NCBI GenBank assembly: GCA_018970445.1
Contig: JAGWWF010000001.1
Coordinates: 62,001 to 126,000, forward strand
DNA: 64,000 nt
Direction: 5' to 3'
Source: Alphaproteobacteria bacterium
Lineage (GTDB): Bacteria > Pseudomonadota > Alphaproteobacteria > Sphingomonadales > Sphingomonadaceae
Shown: piece by piece, positions 48,452 to 57,700 of the stretch
Position numbering within the stretch: the stretch's first letter is position 1
How the letters are laid out: every line of letters starts with the position of its first letter
Program-made: the position numbers and the translations under genes
The notes under the pieces: model-generated
Database searches by the model: none
Seen by the model: the letters and a program-made list of their open reading frames with translations, nothing else
What the model was told of the DNA's origin: nothing

Positions 48452-51210
48452 CGTGGCTCTCCTTGGCTGAACACATCCGCCCATGCCATGCGCACCTGTT
48501 CCCTGGCGAGGGCGAGCTGCTGCGTGCAGGCGGCGAAATTTGCCGCACCCAGGGCGCGCGCCAGGATGGCGGCCACCGGTTCGGGCAGCGTGTCGGGCAC
48601 CCTGGCGCCGGCAAACAGCAGGCGCAGCCAGATCAGGGCGCGGGCCAGCAGATCATGCGCGGGCAGCAGCGCGGCCGGCAGCTGGCCATCGGCCACCAGC
48701 GCCGCCAGCGCCGCCGGCAATTCCGGGTGCAGGCCGCGGCCGCTGGCGAGCTGGCAGAAATGGACCAGAAATTCCAGATCGACCAGCCCGCCGCTGGCCA
48801 GCTTCACGTCATGCCGGCCCTGTGGCGGCTTGGCGGCGGCCATCTCGGCCCGCATGGCCAGCACCGCGCCGCGCAGGGCGGCCGTGTCACGCGGGGCACC
48901 CAGCACATCGGCCAGCAGCGCCGTGAGCGCGGCCGTCGGCCCGGCGACGATCCGGGCGCGGGTCAGGGCCATATGCTCCCAGCTTTCAGCCTCGGCGCGG
49001 TGATAGCGGGCGAAACTGGCCAGCGACAGGGCCAGATTGCCCTTGGCCCCCCACGGCCGCAGCCGCGTATCCACATCATACAGCACCCCGGCGGCGGTGG
49101 GGACCGACAGGGCGGTGACCAGCCGCGCCGCCAGCCGGTTGAAATAGAGGCTGGCCGGCAAGGGCCTGGCCCCGTCCGATTGCGCCTGATCATCGCCGGT
49201 GAACAGGAAGACCAGGTCCAGATCGCTGGCGTGGGTCATCGCCCGGCCGCCATGCCGGCCCAATGCCAGCACGATCAGTTCGCCGCCCGGCACCCGGCCA
49301 TGGCTGCACGCAAAATCATCGGCCACCACGGGCGCCAGGATGCGGATGGCGGCATCGGCCAGATCGGCCAGGCTGCGCCCCACCACCAGCGCATCGGCAT
49401 GGCCCTCCACCGCCTGCGCGCCCAGTTGAAAGCGCCGCTCCGCCGTCCAGCGCCGCACCCGATCAAGCTGGTCTTCCACATGCGCGGCCCCCTGGCACAG
49501 CCGGGCCAGCTCCGCCGTCAGGGCATCGGCAGCGGGCAAGGGCGCAAAGGCATCGGGCGACAGCATGACATCGAACAGCGCCGGATCGCGGGCCAGCGCC
49601 TGCGCCAGCACCGGCGTGATGCCGATCAGGTTGGACAACAGGGGAACCAGCCGTGGATTGGCGCGCAGCAGCGCCATGAACTGCGCCCCGGCCGGCAGGC
49701 TTGACAGCAGGCTGTCCAGCCGGCCGGCGGCCTCGCGCGGATCGGCCGCGGCCGCCAGACCGGCGATGAGCGCGGGCAGCAGGCTTTCGAAATCGCCGCG
49801 CGCCGCCTCGCTTTTCAGCGCGCGATAGCGGCCCTGCCGCCAGCCGGCGATCAACGGTGGCAGGAATTTTGCCAGGGCCGGATGCCGGGCCTTCAGCCAG
49901 GCGCGGGGATCGGCCGGCACCGGGGTGGCTTCGGGCATGGCGGCGCGGATCAGCCCATCATAGGCCGCCGCCACCGGCTGGGTGATGCGGGCCACCAGGC
50001 TGGTCAGCGCCGGGCCGTCCTTCAACCCGCACAGCCGCGCCACGGCGTGGCGATCGGCGGCCAGGCGCGGGATGGCGTGGGTCTGTTCGTCGCGCCGCAT
50101 CTGCAGGCGATGTTCCAGCGTGCGCAGGGCGCGATAGGCATCGGCCAGGCCGGCGGCCTCGGCCGGCGGGACATGGCCGGCGGCGGCCAGCGCCGCCAGC
50201 CCATCCAGCGTCGCCGGGCAGCGCAGCGCGGGATCACGGCCGCCCCAGATCAGCTGGTTGATCTGGGCGAAAAATTCCACCTCGCGGATGCCGCCCCGCC
50301 CGCGTTTCAGATCATAGCCGGGGGCCCCCACCCCGCCCGTGCCCTGCCCGCCATCGAAATGGTCGCGGATGCGCAGCGACACCGCCTGGATGTCGCGCAC
50401 CGCCGTGTAATCCAGGCTGCGCCGCCACAGGAACGGGCGGATCTGATCCAGAAAGGCGCGGCCCAGGGCCACATCGCCGCCCACGGCGCGGGCACGGATG
50501 AAGGCCACCCGCTCCCAGGTCAGCGCTTCGGACTGGTAATAATGTTCGGCCGCCGCCACGCTGATCGACATTGGCGTGATTTCGCTCGCCGGGCGCAGGC
50601 GCAGATCGATGCGCGCCACCATGCCATCGGGGGTGAGATCATTCAGGATCGCCACCGCGCGCCGGGCGATGCGCACCGCGGCCTCGCCCGGCTCCTCGGC
50701 CCCCCGGCACGGGATCAGATCGGGATCGTGCAGGATGATCAGATCGGCATCAGATGAGTAATTCAGTTCGCGGCTGCCCAGCTTGCCCAGCGCCAGCGCC
50801 ACCAGCCCGCGATTTGGTGCACCGCGTTCGGCCAGCGCGGTGGCAAAGGCGGCATCGATGGCCAGATCGGTGAAATCCGACAGGGCGGCCGTTACCGGCT
50901 CCAGGCCCCAGTGCCCGGCCAGATCGGCCAGCGCGGTGATCAGCGCGACATCGCGGCGGGCGCTGCGCAGGCGCGGCATGATCGGCTGGGTGGCATCGGC
51001 GGCCAGCGCCAGCGCGGCGGCCAATGCCGCTTGCGGCCCGGCCGTGGCCAACAGGGCCAATGTTGCCGGCCGGCTGCGGATCAGGCCCTTCAGAAACGGC
51101 GCATCGGCCCAGGCGGTGGCCGCAGCGCGCACCAGGGCGGGATCAAGCCCGGCCGGCAACAGGCTGGCCAGATCGGGCGGGATGGGGCGTTCGGGCAGGG
51201 CGGGCAGCAT
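48448..51210 (-). CDS. glnE: Bifunctional glutamine synthetase adenylyltransferase/deadenylase
   Basis: 920 aa. It adds and removes AMP on a Tyr of glutamine synthetase in response to PII proteins, matching assimilation to nitrogen status. Two nucleotidyltransferase domains are seen: the removing domain with GSRELNYSSDADLIILHD (about 140-157) and the adding domain with GRAMTHASDLDLVFLF (about 650-665), each with its DxD. Helical linkers follow each. ATG 51210 lies 10 nt after the tatC stop. It is in the tat operon and overlaps bcp. Confidence 0.95.
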   Translation of the reverse strand: MLPALPERPIPPDLASLLPAGLDPALVRAAATAWADAPFLKGLIRSRPATLALLATAGPQAALAAALALAADATQPIMPRLRSARRDVALITALADLAGHWGLEPVTAALSDFTDLAIDAAFATALAERGAPNRGLVALALGKLGSRELNYSSDADLIILHDPDLIPCRGAEEPGEAAVRIARRAVAILNDLTPDGMVARIDLRLRPASEITPMSISVAAAEHYYQSEALTWERVAFIRARAVGGDVALGRAFLDQIRPFLWRRSLDYTAVRDIQAVSLRIRDHFDGGQGTGGVGAPGYDLKRGRGGIREVEFFAQINQLIWGGRDPALRCPATLDGLAALAAAGHVPPAEAAGLADAYRALRTLEHRLQMRRDEQTHAIPRLAADRHAVARLCGLKDGPALTSLVARITQPVAAAYDGLIRAAMPEATPVPADPRAWLKARHPALAKFLPPLIAGWRQGRYRALKSEAARGDFESLLPALIAGLAAAADPREAAGRLDSLLSSLPAGAQFMALLRANPRLVPLLSNLIGITPVLAQALARDPALFDVMLSPDAFAPLPAADALTAELARLCQGAAHVEDQLDRVRRWTAERRFQLGAQAVEGHADALVVGRSLADLADAAIRILAPVVADDFACSHGRVPGGELIVLALGRHGGRAMTHASDLDLVFLFTGDDQAQSDGARPLPASLYFNRLAARLVTALSVPTAAGVLYDVDTRLRPWGAKGNLALSLASFARYHRAEAESWEHMALTRARIVAGPTAALTALLADVLGAPRDTAALRGAVLAMRAEMAAAKPPQGRHDVKLASGGLVDLEFLVHFCQLASGRGLHPELPAALAALVADGQLPAALLPAHDLLARALIWLRLLFAGARVPDTLPEPVAAILARALGAANFAACTQQLALAREQVRMAWADVFSQGEPR

Positions 51211-51220
51211 CGGGGCCGGC

Positions 51221-52036
51221 TCAACTGCCCGGCGGCGTCTCGCCTGCGCTGGCGGCGACGGCGCTGGCCTTTGCCCGCCGCCGTTCGGTGAACCAGATGC
51301 CGATGATCGACACTTCATACAGCAGCACCAGCGGCACCGCGAGCGCAACCTGGCTCCACAGATCGGGCGGGGTGAGCACGGCGGCGACGATGAAGGCCGC
51401 AACAATGGCATAGCGCCGGCCGGCGATCAGATTGCCGCGGGTGATGATGCCGGCCCGTTCCAGCAGCATCAGCAGCACCGGCAACAGGAAGGCCACGCCA
51501 AAGGCCAGGATCAGGCTGGTGACAAGATCCAGATATTCGCCCATCGCCGGCAGCGCCTCGCGGGTGACGCCATTGCTGCCGCCCAGCGACTGGAACGCCA
51601 GGAAAAAGCGGAACGCCGCCGGCATCACGCCATAATAGGCCAGCGCCGCCCCGGCAGTGAACAGCAGCGGCGTGGCCAGCAGGAAGGGCAGCAGCGCCTT
51701 TTGTTCCTTGCGGTACAGGCCGGGGGCCACAAAGCGCCACAGTTCGTTGGCAATGAACGGAAAGGCGATGCAGAAGCCGGCAAAGGCCGCCACCCGGATT
51801 TCGGTGAAGAAGGCTTCGTAGAGTTTGGTGTAGATCAGCCGGGCGCTGTTGCCCGACGCATCGACCAGCGGCTGCACCAGAAAATCGAAAATCGGCCCGG
51901 CCTGGGAAAAGGCGATGCCAAAGGCGATGATGAAATAGACGACACAGCGCAGCAACCGGCCGCGCAGTTCGATCAGATGATCCATCAGCGGCGCCTTGCT
52001 GGCGTCGATGTCGGCGCTGTCGATCTCGGCGTTCAT
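51221..52036 (-). CDS. tatC: Twin-arginine translocase subunit TatC
   Basis: 271 aa with six membrane helices. TatC is the receptor for the twin-arginine signal. Landmarks: MDHLIELRGRLLRCVVYFII (cytoplasmic Glu and first helix), FFTEIRVAAFAGFCIAFPFI, PGLYRKEQKALLPFLLATPL and FGVAFLLPVLLMLLERAGII. It overlaps tatB by 4 nt. Within this window the clearest client is the amine oxidase at 44173-45765. Confidence 0.97.
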   Translation of the reverse strand: MNAEIDSADIDASKAPLMDHLIELRGRLLRCVVYFIIAFGIAFSQAGPIFDFLVQPLVDASGNSARLIYTKLYEAFFTEIRVAAFAGFCIAFPFIANELWRFVAPGLYRKEQKALLPFLLATPLLFTAGAALAYYGVMPAAFRFFLAFQSLGGSNGVTREALPAMGEYLDLVTSLILAFGVAFLLPVLLMLLERAGIITRGNLIAGRRYAIVAAFIVAAVLTPPDLWSQVALAVPLVLLYEVSIIGIWFTERRRAKASAVAASAGETPPGS

Positions 52037-52482
52037 GCCGCGTCTCCGCCGCTGGCGGCGCTGGCCGCTGCCTTCTTCGCCCGCGGCTTGCGCGCCCTGG
52101 GTGCCGGCGCGGCCGGTTCGGCCGCCGGTGGCGCCGGTGGCGGCGCGGTCAAGGCGGGCGGATCGGCCCAGGGGTCTGTGGCTGGATCAAAGGCCGGTTC
52201 GGCCGCCGGCACCGGCCCGGCCAGATCGGGCATGGCGCCATCGGGCAGGGCGCTGGCCTTCATGATCGCCTCATTCTGGGCGGCCCAGATCTTCTGCATC
52301 TCGTCCAGTTCGGCCTCGCGCATCATCGCATCGAACCCGGTGCGCAGATGGCGGCTCATGGCGCGGGCCTTGCCCACATATTGGCCCACCCAGCGCAGCG
52401 CGCGCGGCAGATCCCTGGGCCCGATGACCAGCAGGGCCACCAGCGCGATGACGGCCAGTTCGGAGGAATCAATGCCAAACAT
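52033..52482 (-). CDS. tatB: Sec-independent translocase subunit TatB
   Basis: 149 aa. MFGIDSSELAVIALVALLVI is the membrane helix start, GPRDLPRALRWVGQYVGKAR the amphipathic helix (PRDLPR hinge), and the rest is a Pro/Ala tail ending in basic Lys/Arg clusters. TatB hands the signal peptide from TatC to TatA. It is 39 nt after tatA and overlaps tatC. Confidence 0.95.
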   Translation of the reverse strand: MFGIDSSELAVIALVALLVIGPRDLPRALRWVGQYVGKARAMSRHLRTGFDAMMREAELDEMQKIWAAQNEAIMKASALPDGAMPDLAGPVPAAEPAFDPATDPWADPPALTAPPPAPPAAEPAAPAPRARKPRAKKAAASAASGGDAA

Positions 52483-52521
52483 CTTGTGACCCTGGGGCCA
52501 GGGGCGGCCCCGTCTGCCCGC

Positions 52522-52743
52522 TTATCGGCGCGTGTCTTCCGTTACCGGATTGGCCGGCACCGGCGGCGCGGCCGTCACCTGCGGCGGCGGGGCCGGCGGG
52601 GTTTCGCCTTCGTTCAGGCCCTTCTTGAAGCTGTTGATGCCCTTGGCAAAATCGCCCATCAGCTCGGAAATCTTGCCGCGACCAAACAGCAGCATGATGA
52701 CCAGGATGACCAGCAGCCAGTGGGTGAGGCTGAGCGAACCCAT
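52522..52743 (-). CDS. tatA: Sec-independent translocase subunit TatA
   Basis: 73 aa. It has a single N-terminal membrane helix ([20 protein letters not shown]) with the FGRGKI hinge and amphipathic helix [15 protein letters not shown], then a Pro/Ala tail. It forms the variable-size pore. It is first gene of tatABC-glnE-bcp; its promoter should lie in 52744-52817. Confidence 0.95.
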   Translation of the reverse strand: MGSLSLTHWLLVILVIMLLFGRGKISELMGDFAKGINSFKKGLNEGETPPAPPPQVTAAPPVPANPVTEDTRR

Positions 52744-52817
52744 GTCGTCGATTCCTTGGCAAGAATTGATTGCTTGGCGTGTCTTACGCCCTTGGGCCGG
52801 CGAAGGCCAGTGGCGCG

Positions 52818-53828
52818 TTACACCCGGATCAGCCGGCGGCCAAAGCTGTGCCCGCTGAACAGCCCGGCAAAGGCGGCGGGCAGGCTGGCGATCCCGTCGA
52901 AGATTTCCTCGCGATACTGGATGCGTCCGGCGCGGATCAGGCCGGCCAGTTCCTCCTGCGCGGCCGGAAAGGCGGGAAGATCATCGAACACCACCAGCCC
53001 TTCCATGCGCAGCCGCTTGCCGATGAATTCGCGGCTGTTGTGGATGCCGGGTGCCTGCGATGGCGTCAGGTTGTAATCCGCCACCTGGCCGGAAATCACG
53101 ATCCGGCCGCGCATCCGCATCACCGGCAAGGCGCGATCCACGCTGGCGTTGCCGACATTGTCGAACAGCACATCCCAACCATCGGCACTGGCGGCGGCGA
53201 ACCGCGCCTCGAAATCGGCGGCCTTGTAGTCCAGCGCGGCATCGAACCCGCATTTCTCCACCAGCCAGCGGCACTTCTCTGCCCCGCCGGCAATGCCGGT
53301 CACGTAAGATGCGCCCCACAGCCGTGCCAGCTGCCCCGCCGTGGCCCCCACCGGCCCGGCGGCGCTGGTCACCAGCACGCGTTCGCCGGCCTGAAGATTA
53401 GCCACGCGCTTCAGGCCAAACCAGGCCGTCATCCCCGGCACGCCCAATATGCCGTTCCACAGCGATAGCGGCACGCCCAGATCGGGCACCTTGGCCAGAT
53501 ATCCGCGCCCGTTCGACACCATGTGCGTGGCCCAGCCGGTGCCCATCACCAGATCGCCGGCGGCAAAGCGCGGATGGCGGCTTTCGATCACCTCGCCCAC
53601 GGCAAAGCCGTCCACCATCTGCCCCGGCTGCAACGGCGGCGCATAGGAGGCACCGGGCGAAAGCCTGGATCGCGTGCCGGGATCACAGCTGATGAAGCGG
53701 TTGGCAATCAGCAGCTGGCCATCGGCCAGTTGCGGAATCGGCAGCAGCTCCAGCCGGAAATCGTCCGGCGTCGGTGCACCCACGATGTGCCGCGCCAACA
53801 CGATGCGTTCCATGTTTCCAGCCGTCAT
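52818..53828 (-). CDS. NADP-dependent oxidoreductase of the MDR family (CurA-like)
   Basis: 336 aa medium-chain reductase without structural-zinc Cys motifs. The NADP loop is in [20 protein letters not shown] (about 150-170), followed by [20 protein letters not shown]. GNGxxRYL-like opening ([20 protein letters not shown]) and the tail [20 protein letters not shown] match leukotriene B4 12-hydroxydehydrogenase/prostaglandin reductase-type enzymes (CurA/YncB), which reduce alpha,beta-unsaturated ketones. ATG 53828 ([10 protein letters not shown]) is used; ATG 53813 is possible. It is divergent from the VOC gene. Confidence 0.86.
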   Translation of the reverse strand: MTAGNMERIVLARHIVGAPTPDDFRLELLPIPQLADGQLLIANRFISCDPGTRSRLSPGASYAPPLQPGQMVDGFAVGEVIESRHPRFAAGDLVMGTGWATHMVSNGRGYLAKVPDLGVPLSLWNGILGVPGMTAWFGLKRVANLQAGERVLVTSAAGPVGATAGQLARLWGASYVTGIAGGAEKCRWLVEKCGFDAALDYKAADFEARFAAASADGWDVLFDNVGNASVDRALPVMRMRGRIVISGQVADYNLTPSQAPGIHNSREFIGKRLRMEGLVVFDDLPAFPAAQEELAGLIRAGRIQYREEIFDGIASLPAAFAGLFSGHSFGRRLIRV

Positions 53829-53861
53829 GCCACTCTCATCCCTTGTCATCTGGAGAGCATC

Positions 53862-54314
53862 ATGGACCAACGCATCAGCATCGTCACCCTGGGAACCGAT
53901 GATCTCCCCCGCGCCGTCGCCTTCTGGGAAGCGATGGGCTGGCCGCGCAAGGCGAGGCGGTTCGACGCCATCGCCCTGTTCCAGTGCGGCGGGATGGCCT
54001 TTGCGCTCTACCCGTTCGACAAGCTGGCCGAAGATTGCGGGATGACAGGAGCATTTGAAGAACGCGCCGTCCGGCGCGGGGGCCCCGGCTTCGGCGGCTT
54101 CACCCTCGCCCACAATGTCGGCAGCAAGGCGGAAGTGGACGAACTCCTCGCCCGCGCCGTCGCCAACGGCGGAACCTTGCAAAAGCCCGCCCACGATGCC
54201 TTCTGGGGCGGCTACTCCGGCTATTTCTGCGATCCCGACGGGCATCCCTGGGAAGTGGCCTACAACCCGTTCATGCTGCCGGGGCCGGATGGGGCGGTGA
54301 CGCTGGCGGATTGA
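53862..54314 (+). CDS. VOC-superfamily (glyoxalase-like) protein
   Basis: 150 aa, paired beta-alpha-beta modules: RISIVTLGTDDLPRAVAFWE (first) and FGGFTLAHNVGSKAEVDELLA (second), ending GYFCDPDGHPWEVAYNPFM with the typical metal-ligand Glu. Members include glyoxalase I, dioxygenases and resistance proteins; none can be singled out. GGAGAG precedes the ATG. It may share a promoter region with the divergent oxidoreductase (33-nt gap). Confidence 0.86.
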   Translation: MDQRISIVTLGTDDLPRAVAFWEAMGWPRKARRFDAIALFQCGGMAFALYPFDKLAEDCGMTGAFEERAVRRGGPGFGGFTLAHNVGSKAEVDELLARAVANGGTLQKPAHDAFWGGYSGYFCDPDGHPWEVAYNPFMLPGPDGAVTLAD

Positions 54315-54465
54315 GCCGCAAACGACAGCGCGAATGCCGGCAGCGTCCGCGGGCAGGGCGCGCAGCTTTGCGCCAGGCCCCTGCCGGCCAGCCAGTCTTG
54401 CTTCATGGCCCGACCGTCGGCGCCGCGCCAGTCAGGGCTGCCCCCGGCCGGAGCGGGACAACTGA

Positions 54466-55128
54466 TCAGCGCTTGAACAGGGTTTCGGCGGTCAGCGCTT
54501 CGGTCGGGATGGTGCCCACCGCCTGACGTTCGGCCTGCAGCTGGTTGATCAGCGCGGTGCGCTGGGCTTCGGCCATCTGCGGATCGACGCTGGTATCGAT
54601 GCCGGCCTTCCTGGCAGCGGCAGCCACCATGGCATCCAGTTCGCGCTGGCTCGACAGGCCCAGCGTGACCGGATCGCGCGGCTGCAGATTGACATAATTC
54701 CAGTGGCTCTTGTCGCGGATGGCGGCAATCGTCGTCTTGGTGGTGCCGATCAGCTTGGAAATCTGGCCATCGGTGATTTCCGGGTGGTTCTTGATGATCC
54801 ACAAGATGCCATCGGGCTTGTCCTGCCGCTTCGACACCGGGGTGTAGCGCGGGCCGGTGGTGCGGCGGGCCTGTTCGGGCATGCGCGAGATGCGCAGGAC
54901 ATGATCGGGATTGGCCTCCCCCTTGGCCAGTTCTTCCCTGGTCAGCTCGCCGGCGCGGATCGGATCGCGGCCCTTCAGCTTGGTGGCGGCGGTATCATCG
55001 GCAATGGCCTGGATTTCCAGAATGTGCAGGCCACAGAATTCGGCGATCTGCGCAAAGGTCAGCCCGCTTTCATCCACCAGCCAGGCGGCGGTGGCGTGCG
55101 GCATCAGTGGCAGGGTGGCAGTGGCCAT
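54466..55128 (-). CDS. trcR: DUF1013 cell-cycle regulator TrcR
   Basis: 220 aa. This alphaproteobacterial family (DUF1013) was named TrcR for cell-cycle transcriptional regulation. The opening PHATAAWLVDESGLTFAQIA and the central KPDGILWIIKNHPEITDGQI-SKLIGTTKTTIAAIRDKSHW look like two helix-turn-helix-like segments, the second resembling a DNA-binding domain. NYVNLQPRDPVTLGLCSQ-like text precedes a helical tail. ATG 55128 has GGGAG about 8 nt upstream. It is divergent from kynU. Confidence 0.88.
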   Translation of the reverse strand: MATATLPLMPHATAAWLVDESGLTFAQIAEFCGLHILEIQAIADDTAATKLKGRDPIRAGELTREELAKGEANPDHVLRISRMPEQARRTTGPRYTPVSKRQDKPDGILWIIKNHPEITDGQISKLIGTTKTTIAAIRDKSHWNYVNLQPRDPVTLGLSSQRELDAMVAAAARKAGIDTSVDPQMAEAQRTALINQLQAERQAVGTIPTEALTAETLFKR

Positions 55129-55245
55129 GATCTTGGCTCCCGTAAGCTGGGCGCAAGGCCCGAAATGGAAACAGCCGCCCCGGGGGGGACGGCTGGACAT
55201 GAACGCTTGTAATGGAGGGCCGGCTGTGGCGCAAGGGCGGCCACC

Positions 55246-56466
55246 ATGCACGCCGATCCCGATCATCTTGCCGCGCTGGATGCGGCCGATCCGCTGGGCC
55301 ACGCCCGCGCCCGTTTCCGCCTGCCCCCCGGCATCGTCTATCTGGACGGCAATTCGCTGGGCCCGCTGCCGGCCGCCCTGCCCGCGGCCATGGCGGCCAC
55401 GCTGGCGGATGAATGGGGCCAGGGGCTGATCCGCAGCTGGAACGATGCCGGCTGGATCGATCTGCCGGTGCAGCTGGGCGGTGCGATCGCGCCGATCGTC
55501 GGGGCCGAGCCCGACAGCGTGGTGGCCTGCGATTCGGTCAGCCTCAACCTGTTCAAGCTGGCCAGCGCGGCGCTGCATCTGCGGCCGGGCCGGCGCACCA
55601 TATTGATGGAGGCCGATGATTTTCCCACCGATGCCTATGTGATGCAGGGGCTGTGCCGACTGGCCGGGGTGACGCTCAGGCGGGTGGCGCGCGCCGATCT
55701 GCAGGCCGCGCTGGATGATGATGTGGCGCTGCTGCTGCTGGCCCATGCCCATTATGTGACGGGCGCCGTGCACGACATGGCGGCAATGACGGCGGCGGCG
55801 CACGGCGTGGGCGCACTCACCCTTTGGGATCTGTCGCATTCGGCGGGCGCGCTGGTGGTGGCGCTGGACGCGGACGGCGCGGATTTCGCGGTGGGCTGCG
55901 GCTATAAATATCTGAATGGCGGCCCCGGTGCGCCGGCCTTTGCCTATCTGGCCCGCCGCCATTGGGATGCGGCCCAGCCAGCGCTCACCGGCTGGATGGG
56001 CCATGCCGCACCGTTCGATTTTGCCGGTGATTATGTGCCGGCGGCCGGCGCGCGCCGGCTGCTCACCGGCACGCCGCCGATCCTGGCCATGCGGGCGCTG
56101 GCCGCCGGGGTGGCGACATTTGATGGCATTGATCTGGCGCAGGCCGAGGCCAAGTCGCGCGCGCTGGTGCAGCTGTTCGCCGATGGCGCGGCCGCCCTGC
56201 CCGGCGTGACGGTGGATGCGCCGCCGGCCGGCCGGCACGCCGCCCATGTGATCATCCGCCACCCCCAGGCCCGCCGGGTGATGGCCGCGCTGATCGCGCG
56301 CGGCGTGGTGGGCGACATGCGCCCGCCCGATGCCATGCGCTTCGGCTTTCCGGCGCGCACCACCCGCTTTGCCGATATCGGCCTGGCGCTGGATGCGCTG
56401 GCAGCGGTGCTGGCCAGCGCAGAATGGCAGGATGAACGCTTCACCCCCAGGGGGATGGTCAGCTGA
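55246..56466 (+). CDS. kynU: Kynureninase
   Basis: 406 aa PLP enzyme that splits L-kynurenine to anthranilate and L-alanine. It starts with DPLGHARARFRLPPGIVYLD and GNSLGPLPAALP; WDLSHSAGALVV carries the PLP Asp region, and GCGYKYLNGGPG holds Schiff-base Lys221. No tryptophan dioxygenase or formamidase is adjacent, so it depends on unlinked genes or scavenged kynurenine. It overlaps the convergent quinone reductase by 8 nt. Confidence 0.95.
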   Translation: MHADPDHLAALDAADPLGHARARFRLPPGIVYLDGNSLGPLPAALPAAMAATLADEWGQGLIRSWNDAGWIDLPVQLGGAIAPIVGAEPDSVVACDSVSLNLFKLASAALHLRPGRRTILMEADDFPTDAYVMQGLCRLAGVTLRRVARADLQAALDDDVALLLLAHAHYVTGAVHDMAAMTAAAHGVGALTLWDLSHSAGALVVALDADGADFAVGCGYKYLNGGPGAPAFAYLARRHWDAAQPALTGWMGHAAPFDFAGDYVPAAGARRLLTGTPPILAMRALAAGVATFDGIDLAQAEAKSRALVQLFADGAAALPGVTVDAPPAGRHAAHVIIRHPQARRVMAALIARGVVGDMRPPDAMRFGFPARTTRFADIGLALDALAAVLASAEWQDERFTPRGMVS

Positions 56467-57457
56467 TCGCCAGCACGATCTTGCCGACATGCGCGCCGGC
56501 TTCCATGTGGCGGTGCGCGTCGGCGGCGGCGGCCAGCGCAAACACCCGGTCGGTCACGGGTGCCAGGCGGCCGGCTTCGAACGCCGGCCAGATCGCGCCT
56601 TCCAGCGTTTCGGCAATCGCGGTCTTGAAGCCGATCGGGCGCGGGCGCAGCATCGAACCGGTCAGCACCAGCCGCTTGCGCATCACCAGGCCCAGGTTCA
56701 CCTCCGCCACCGGCCCGCGCTGGAAGGCGATGCTGATATGCCGGCCATCATCGGCCAGCGCCGCCAGATTCTTCGGCACATAATCGCCGCCCACCATGTC
56801 CAGCACCAGATCAACGCCGCGCCCGCCGGTGAAATCCAGCGTTGCGGCGGCGAAATCCTGGGTGCGGTAATTGATGGCGTGCGCCGCGCCATGCGCCACC
56901 GCGGCCGCGCATTTTTCGTCGCTGCCGCAGGTGGCAATCGCGGTCAGGCCGATCTCCTGCGCCAGTTGCAGGGCGGTGATGCCGATGCCGCTGGTGCCGC
57001 CGTGGACAAGCAAGGTTTCGCCCGGCCGGGCATGGCCGCGGTCCATCACGTTGGACCAGACGGTGAACCAGGTTTCCGGCAGGCCGGCGGCATCCGTCAT
57101 GCGCATGCCGGCGGGCACCGGCAGGCACTGGCCTTCGGGGGCCGTGCAATATTGGGCATAGCCGCCGCCCGCCACCAGCGCGCACACCGCATCACCCGGC
57201 CGCCAGCGCGTGACCGCGCTGCCCACCGCCACCACGGTGCCGGCGATTTCCAGGCCCGGAATCGTGGGTGTGCCCGGCGGCATCGGATACAGGCCCAGTC
57301 GTTGCAGCACATCGGGCCGGTTCACCCCGGCGGCCGCCACCTGCACCAGCACTTCGCTTGGGCTGGGCTGCGGCACCGGGCGGATGACGGGCTGCAACAC
57401 CTCTGGCCCGCCCGGTGCGGCAGGATCGATGGCGGTCATTTCGTGGGGAATGGTCAT
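56459..57457 (-). CDS. NAD(P)H:quinone oxidoreductase (zeta-crystallin-like MDR)
   Basis: 332 aa medium-chain reductase lacking zinc Cys. AAGVNRPDVLQRLGLYP and PGLEIAGTVVAVGSAVTRW are the catalytic-domain motifs; LVHGGTSGIGITALQLAQEI (about 140-160) is the nucleotide-binding loop. Such proteins reduce quinones or unsaturated carbonyls with NADPH (PIG3/TP53I3-like). It differs from the CurA-like enzyme 3 kb away. It is divergent from the DUF1192 operon (45-nt gap). Confidence 0.9.
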   Translation of the reverse strand: MTIPHEMTAIDPAAPGGPEVLQPVIRPVPQPSPSEVLVQVAAAGVNRPDVLQRLGLYPMPPGTPTIPGLEIAGTVVAVGSAVTRWRPGDAVCALVAGGGYAQYCTAPEGQCLPVPAGMRMTDAAGLPETWFTVWSNVMDRGHARPGETLLVHGGTSGIGITALQLAQEIGLTAIATCGSDEKCAAAVAHGAAHAINYRTQDFAAATLDFTGGRGVDLVLDMVGGDYVPKNLAALADDGRHISIAFQRGPVAEVNLGLVMRKRLVLTGSMLRPRPIGFKTAIAETLEGAIWPAFEAGRLAPVTDRVFALAAAADAHRHMEAGAHVGKIVLAIS

Positions 57458-57502
57458 GCGGCGGATATTGACAGGCGGCAGGGCCCGGTCAACCGTTGTG
57501 CC

Positions 57503-57700
57503 ATGTTCGATGAAGCCGACCTGCCGAAGAAGAAGAGCGATCTCCTGGCCGATCTGGCCCGGGAAGATCTTGATCGCCTGTCCATCGCCGATCTGGATGA
57601 GCGCATCGCCGCGCTGGAAGCCGAACTGGTGCGCACCCGGGCCAGACGCGACGGCGCGGCCAGTTTCCGCGCTGCGGCTGACGGTCTGTTCAGGAAATGA
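57503..57700 (+). CDS. DUF1192 small coiled-coil protein
   Basis: 65 aa, highly charged and mostly helical: LSIADLDERIAALEAELVRTR is a heptad-like coiled coil. DUF1192 is a short alphaproteobacterial family of unknown role. The 3' end overlaps the aminotransferase start by 4 nt. Its small size and conserved partner suggest either a structural accessory or a gene kept for translational coupling. Confidence 0.85.
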   Translation: MFDEADLPKKKSDLLADLAREDLDRLSIADLDERIAALEAELVRTRARRDGAASFRAAADGLFRK

